The position numbers were made by a program, and so were the translations under genes. From Desulfobacterales bacterium (GTDB taxonomy: Bacteria > Desulfobacterota > Desulfobacteria > Desulfobacterales > JAEINQ01), in the NCBI GenBank assembly GCA_016342285.1, contig JAEINQ010000011.1, positions 49,526-113,525 on the forward strand: a stretch of DNA of 64,000 nt, read 5' to 3'. The first letter of the stretch is position 1. Every line of letters begins with the position of its first letter. Shown one piece after another: positions 59,887-64,000 of the stretch. The notes beneath the pieces are model-generated. The model ran no database searches. It saw nothing but the letters and a program-made list of their open reading frames with translations, and was not told the DNA's origin.

Positions 59887-61221
59887 ATGGAAAACAGAGA
59901 TATTGTCATTATCGGCGGCGGTCCCGCGGGACGCACCATTGTACACATGCTCCATCGTTCAGGGAAAGAGCTATCGATTGTTCTGATCAAGGACGAAAAA
60001 GTCAATGTCAACCGTTGCGCGGTTCCCTATGGCATTCCCGAGGCCAAGCCCATCGAAAAATTTCAGATCCCCAATGCCTTGGTCACCGACTTTGGTGCCG
60101 AACTCGTCGTTGACCGGGTCAGCGAAATTGATACGGCCCACCGGCAGGTCCATACCAGCGGTGGTAAAACCTATGCCTACAAGCATTTGGTCCTTGCCAC
60201 CGGCTCCAGGCCACTGGTGCCGCCCATTCCCGGTGTGGCGTCCGGAAGAATCACTCCCGTGCGTTCTCTGGAGGACCTGTCCTTGCTTCGCGAACATGCC
60301 GTATCGGGGAAACGGGCAGTGGTTATCGGCGGTGGGTATATCGGTATTGAAGTGGCCGTGGCTCTCCGGCAGATGGGGCTTGATGTGGCCATTGTGGAAA
60401 TGCTGCCGAAAATTCTCATGGCCACCACGGAACCGGAATTTATCCAGCATGTGGAAGACAAACTTGGCAAAAATAGTATTCGTCTGCTGACCGGCGAAAA
60501 GGTGATTGGGTTTGAACACCCGTCGGCGGAGGCGGTCGATGTCAGACTGGAAAGCGGCAAGGTGCTTCCAGCGGACCTGGTTGTCCTTTCGGTGGGCGTT
60601 GTTCCCAATACGGAACTTGCGGCAGGGGCCGGGATCCGGACCAGCCGACTTGGAATCGGTGCCGGTGAGGATATGCGCACCAGTGTGGACGATGTTTATG
60701 CCTGCGGCGACTGTGCGGAAAAAAACTCTTTTGTGACCGGCCATCCCACCCGTGGGGAATTCGGCACCAACGCTGTGTTTATGGCGAAAATCGTTGCTCA
60801 AAACATTCTCGGCGGCAACAGAAAATTTCCCGGCGTCATCAATGCCAATGTCACGTCGGTTTATGATTTGAGCCTTGGATCCGCGGGCCTGACCGAGCAG
60901 ATGGCCAAAGATGCGGGGATCAATGTCATAACGGGCCGTTCAACGGTACTGGACAAGTATCCCATGATGGATCATGTCGAGGAAATTCAAACCAAGCTCG
61001 TTTTTGATCGCAGTAATAAAAAGCTGATCGGGGGCAGCGTCATGAGAAAGGGATTTTGTACCGCGGGCAATGTTGATTTTCTCTCCTTGGCCATCCAGAT
61101 GGGCGCAACCATGGACGATCTTCTTGCCTATCAGTATTGCACCCATCCCGAGCTGGCGGCCAAACCTTCAGATAACAGCTATACCTTTGCGGTAATGGAC
61201 GCCAGTGGCAAGATGGGATAG
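59887..61221 (+). CDS. FAD-dependent pyridine nucleotide-disulfide reductase (NADH oxidase/CoA-disulfide reductase-like)
   Basis: A 444-residue enzyme: DIVIIGGGPAGRTIVHML FAD site, a redox-active Cys in VNVNRCAVPYGI (position of Cys42 in NADH oxidase/CoADR), NAD site AVVIGGGYIGIEVAVALRQMG, VYACGDCAEKNSF and a dimerisation domain. AAAAGGAG precedes ATG 59887. It probably reduces polysulfide, CoA-disulfide or oxygen with NADH. It fits the thiol-redox block. Confidence 0.85.
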   Translation: MENRDIVIIGGGPAGRTIVHMLHRSGKELSIVLIKDEKVNVNRCAVPYGIPEAKPIEKFQIPNALVTDFGAELVVDRVSEIDTAHRQVHTSGGKTYAYKHLVLATGSRPLVPPIPGVASGRITPVRSLEDLSLLREHAVSGKRAVVIGGGYIGIEVAVALRQMGLDVAIVEMLPKILMATTEPEFIQHVEDKLGKNSIRLLTGEKVIGFEHPSAEAVDVRLESGKVLPADLVVLSVGVVPNTELAAGAGIRTSRLGIGAGEDMRTSVDDVYACGDCAEKNSFVTGHPTRGEFGTNAVFMAKIVAQNILGGNRKFPGVINANVTSVYDLSLGSAGLTEQMAKDAGINVITGRSTVLDKYPMMDHVEEIQTKLVFDRSNKKLIGGSVMRKGFCTAGNVDFLSLAIQMGATMDDLLAYQYCTHPELAAKPSDNSYTFAVMDASGKMG

Positions 61222-61338
61222 AGTAAGGGTATAGAATGAACGCATCGCCTCCAGCGGCGGGGCGCCAAATGGAAAGTGGCGGATCGCCTTCTGAGCGGCT
61301 TTTGCAACGTTAGGGTCAAGGGAGAAAGATCGGTTGTC

Positions 61339-62580
61339 ATGGGTGCCAGGAATTATACCTTTGAGAAGGACTACAGACGAAATTTTGTATCCTTTACCTG
61401 GCACGCCCTTTTTCTGGCATTGGCTTCCACGTTTATCGACGTCAATACCGTTTTCCCCTCATTCATCCTGTTCATTGGCGGATCCAGTTTTCATGTGGGG
61501 GTTTTCACCGCCATCTCAATCGGCCTGCCCCTAATCGCACAGGTATTGTTCGCGGGATTTCTTGCCGGCCGGTCGCGTAAAAAGCCTTTTTTGCTGATGG
61601 GGATTTATCTGCGTGTGTTGGCCCTGGCAGGGATGGGCTACACCTTGTCCGTATCACGACTTTCCGATCCCGGACGACTGTTGGTCATGGTCTTTTTGTG
61701 GGTCGCCGTCTTTGCCGTCAGCGGGGCCTTTGCGGGGATTTCATACACGGATCTGCTGGGAAAAATTTTCATCGGCGCCCAAAGAAAACGCCTGTTGATC
61801 TTCAAACAGTTCATCGCCTCCATCGGCATGCTGGTATCTGCCGTTGCGGTCCGCCATCTGGTCACGACCTTGCCTTACCCGAAAAACTACACCGTGATTT
61901 TTCTGACGGCGTCTGCATTGCTGTTCGTTGCGGCCGTTGGATTCCTGATGATTACAGAAGATTCCGCCAGCACTGGCCACCGGTACAGCATCGTACAAAC
62001 ATTGAAAGCAATCCCGCACACCCTCAGATCGGACCGGAATTTGGTCAACTATGTTTTGTTAATCAATTCAGCCAGTCTGGGTATAATTATTATTCCATTT
62101 TATGTGGTGTTGGCTAAGACGACATACGGATTGAGTCGTCATCAGGTCGGCAATTTTCTGCTATTGCAATTTCTGGGAATGATCATCTCTTCGATTATTT
62201 GGAATCAGGTCGCAAAACGATACAAATTCAAGGGGATCTTCTTGGGGAGCATTGTGATCGGAGGCCTTCTGCCGATGCTGGCGATCCTCCTTTCCCAGCA
62301 TGCAATAGGCGTCTTCCAGTGGGTTTTCTTCATGGCTGGATTTTCGATCTCTGCCTATACCATTGCTTTGCAAGGCATTTTGCTGGAAATCACAAACAAT
62401 GAAAATCGCGCCGTCTATGCCGGTATCAGCGGAACCCTGAGCTTGATCACCGCCATATTCCCCTTGTTTGCCGGAGCATTAATCGAGTCCTATGGTTTTA
62501 CGGCCATCTTTGGGGCCATTTCGCCCCTGGTGATGGCATCGATGTTTTTTCTCAAACGCATTAGATGCATAACACGCTGA
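61339..62580 (+). CDS. MFS transporter
   Basis: A 413-residue major-facilitator protein with 12 predicted helices, basic loop GRSRKKPFLLMG and helix-rich C-terminal half. The start is uncertain: ATG 61339 has GGAG 15 bases upstream, and a GTG at 61276 is an alternative in an uncertain upstream context. Substrate unknown. It follows the reductase by about 115 bp. Confidence 0.75.
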   Translation: MGARNYTFEKDYRRNFVSFTWHALFLALASTFIDVNTVFPSFILFIGGSSFHVGVFTAISIGLPLIAQVLFAGFLAGRSRKKPFLLMGIYLRVLALAGMGYTLSVSRLSDPGRLLVMVFLWVAVFAVSGAFAGISYTDLLGKIFIGAQRKRLLIFKQFIASIGMLVSAVAVRHLVTTLPYPKNYTVIFLTASALLFVAAVGFLMITEDSASTGHRYSIVQTLKAIPHTLRSDRNLVNYVLLINSASLGIIIIPFYVVLAKTTYGLSRHQVGNFLLLQFLGMIISSIIWNQVAKRYKFKGIFLGSIVIGGLLPMLAILLSQHAIGVFQWVFFMAGFSISAYTIALQGILLEITNNENRAVYAGISGTLSLITAIFPLFAGALIESYGFTAIFGAISPLVMASMFFLKRIRCITR

Positions 62581-62743
62581 AGCCCGGATTTCGAAACGCC
62601 CGCCCAAACGACAATGCGGCGGTATTAACCTTGCGGTTATTTAGATTTTATCGACGCCACTTGCTATACTCATGGCTGTGGATGCCCGGGAAATATCGAT
62701 CTTCGGTTGTCGTGAAGTGAAGTGAAAGGAGGCCGGATCGGCG

Positions 62744-62839
62744 ATGGAAATGATACCCATAGCCAAACACGCCTTGATGATCACTTTTTTCGTGTTTGTC
62801 ATGATGCTCCTGGTCGATTTTTTAAAGATTCGCTTTTGA
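62744..62839 (+). pseudogene. truncated membrane-protein start (31 codons)
   Basis: AAAGGAGG-preceded ORF MEMIPIAKHALMITFFVFVMM...LKIRF-stop. HALMITxFVFVMMLLxD resembles the first helix of putative manganese/arsenic-type permeases. After the stop no further similarity remains. The rest of the 371-bp gap shows no gene. Confidence 0.45.
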
Positions 62840-62951
62840 TCAAGGCTTTTAATCTGACGTTTGGACTTGTTGCGGGAGGAATATTGTTTGCTTTGGGTTT
62901 CTGACATGAAACGACATTATTGCAGAGGAACCAACCAGTCAAGGAGCATCA

Positions 62952-63356
62952 ATGATGGAGATGAACGTCATTTTCCCGGGAGGGAAGAAGGTCAATTCAA
63001 CCTACAAAGGGTTTACGGTTGAAACGGACCAGCCGAAAAATGAGGGCGGCGCCGGCACGGCGCCGGAACCCTACGACCTGTTTCTGGCATCCATCGGTAC
63101 GTGTGCCGGGGTGTATGTGGTCTATTTCTGCGAAGAAAGGGGGATTGACACCACAGGGATAAAAATGACGCTTCAATTCGACCGAAACGAAGCCAAGCAC
63201 CTCGTCGAGGCGGTGCATATCCACATCGATCTGCCGCCGGGATTTCCCCCCAAATACAAAACAGCGGTAATCAAAACGGCCGGACTCTGTACGGTCAAAA
63301 GAAACATTCTCAATCCCCCGCGTTTTTCAGTTTCTGCCGAAATCGCCGCGGGATAG
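62952..63356 (+). CDS. OsmC-family protein
   Basis: A 134-residue OsmC/YhfA-like protein: GKKVNSTYKGFTVETDQP, PEPYDLFLASIGTCAGVYVVYFCEERG (Cys near residue 54 and Cys62 as the possible peroxidatic pair) and KTAGLCTVKRNIL with a third Cys. OsmC proteins reduce organic hydroperoxides or bind thiols. AAGGAG precedes the ATG. Consistent with the redox theme of the neighbourhood. Confidence 0.85.
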   Translation: MMEMNVIFPGGKKVNSTYKGFTVETDQPKNEGGAGTAPEPYDLFLASIGTCAGVYVVYFCEERGIDTTGIKMTLQFDRNEAKHLVEAVHIHIDLPPGFPPKYKTAVIKTAGLCTVKRNILNPPRFSVSAEIAAG

Positions 63357-63360
63357 ACGA

Positions 63361-63561
63361 GACCTTTCAGTCGATATTGGAATGTATAATCGGTGGTATT
63401 CCCTGTCCAATACCGAGCGGGTGAAGGCCCCTGAAGACCAGTGGCGCCTGATGGAAACGGTCTATTGCGGCCAGTGCCATCCCGGAGGCGGCGTGGTCAA
63501 GCCGTACGGTATGGATGTGGACTGTCTGATCTGTCACCAGCAGAAAAGACTGATATCTTGA
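63361..63561 (+). pseudogene. multihaem cytochrome c remnant
   Basis: One frame reads WYSLSNTERVKAPEDQWRLMETVYCGQCHPGGGVVKPYGMDVDCLICHQ, with two CxxCH haem sites (CGQCH, CLICH). No signal peptide or earlier haem sites are present, and the frame runs into the repeat at 63538, so it is a fragment truncated at both ends. Confidence 0.75.
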
Positions 63562-63700
63562 ATCGGTAAGAAGCATTTGCGGCCGGGCTGGGTTCTGTCC
63601 GGGGTAACGTGCCCTAAGCGGCTCAGACAGTTCCGAGCCGCGAGAAGGCACCCTCCTGACCCTGGCCAGCACCGTTTTACCCATATGAAACAGCGAAGAG
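63538..63700. mobile_element. partial copy of the 263-bp TIR element
   Basis: From CAGCAGAAAAGACTGATAT to CATATGAAACAGCGAAGAG it matches the right two-thirds of the element at 7444-7706 with few differences. The left TIR is missing and the right end lacks the final CC, so no duplication can be scored. It truncates the cytochrome remnant. Confidence 0.8.
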
Positions 63701-63862
63701 ACTGAAAAAAACAGGGGCATGGTCGGGCGTTTTGTCCGGCCATGCATCCATAGGCTCCGGGAGAAGGGTGACGCCCGATGTTCACGTCGAACGACTTCGT
63801 TTCAGTATCGATAGAAATTACGGTGGCTGGTATGTTGCCACAAAACATCACCTAAATTGAGC

Positions 63863-63939
63863 GTTTTAAATTTCGAAATAGAGTATAAGCAAACGATATT
63901 AAAAGACAAACATCCTATTTTGTTTTCGAAATTTAAAAC
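63863..63939. repeat. 16-bp perfect inverted repeat
   Basis: GTTTTAAATTTCGAAA (63863-63878) and its exact inverse TTTCGAAATTTAAAAC (63924-63939) flank 45 bp. Just upstream is TCACCTAAATTGAGCGTTT (63848-63866), shared inverted with 26013-26031. From 63701 to 64000 no gene is supported; a GCATGG/CCATGC hairpin is at 63717-63745. Confidence 0.65.
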
Positions 63940-64000
63940 CCTTCGGGATTGCCGATCTTACCGCATCTACGGCGTCAGATGCCTTCCCGCATAAAGGACT

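Noticed and set aside
63367..63851. Minus-strand ORFs near the right end
   Set aside because: Mostly antisense of the cytochrome remnant and the partial element; no ribosome sites or domains.

Overview
The window (about 55% GC by eye) looks like chromosome of a strictly anaerobic Desulfobacterota bacterium, probably a Desulfosarcina/Desulfobacterium-like member of the Desulfobacterales. The evidence is two copies of the Wood-Ljungdahl methylenetetrahydrofolate reductase pair MetV-MetF, a heterodisulfide-reductase (Hdr) type redox operon with MvhD-like subunits, TusA and DsrE sulfur carriers, two sigma-54 enhancer-binding regulators, and remnants of an aldehyde:ferredoxin oxidoreductase and a multihaem cytochrome. 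This assignment is inference from gene content, not a database match.

Layout. Positions 1-6702 are the right end of an integrated element: a tyrosine integrase, an AlpA-like regulator, a primase-like TOPRIM/DUF3987 pair, and a Topo VI-A/Spo11-like protein. It ends in a 3' tRNA-Arg fragment (attR). Positions 6.8-16.5 kb hold assorted metabolic and envelope genes (STAS-like protein, secreted amidotransferase-fold protein, hydrolase, class III aminotransferase, nitrilase, lipoprotein, porin) mixed with decayed gdhA and AOR genes and short transposable repeats. Positions 16.5-22.9 kb are a complete dipeptide-type ABC transporter operon under a GntR/FCD repressor with a palindromic operator. A hybrid histidine kinase follows at 23.5-26 kb.

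Positions 26.4-34.4 kb are an MvhD-like/MetV/MetF/glutamate-synthase-module operon. Positions 34.5-40 kb carry an AraC regulator divergent from an acetoacetate-decarboxylase-like gene, an acyl-CoA dehydrogenase, an MFS carrier and a TauE permease. Positions 40-41.1 kb are decayed genes (modC, GNAT). Positions 41.1-50.8 kb are a minus-strand operon of about 9.7 kb: TusA-like, TusA, MvhD, two HdrA proteins, a small winged-helix-like protein, HdrC, HdrB, DsrE, an unknown protein, MetV, MetF. It is preceded by a textbook sigma-54 promoter and divergent from a sigma-54 activator.

Positions 52.7-61.2 kb form a thiol-redox block: thioredoxin, sensor kinase, flavodoxin-like protein, DUF1638 protein, a second sigma-54 activator, thioredoxin reductase and a pyridine-nucleotide-disulfide reductase. 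Thioredoxin and thioredoxin reductase each have a sigma-54-type promoter preceded by the same GGCGTTAC...CGTTACC box. An MFS carrier, an OsmC protein and decayed fragments close the window.

Working model (inference): two cysteine-rich PAS sigma-54 activators sense a thiol, redox or metal signal. One switches on an Hdr-MvhD-MetFV complex joined to TusA/DsrE sulfur carriers; the other switches on thioredoxin and its reductase. The region is also rich in small mobile repeats, including a TIR element family with perfect 8-bp target duplications, and in inverted arrays of 7-8 bp units.
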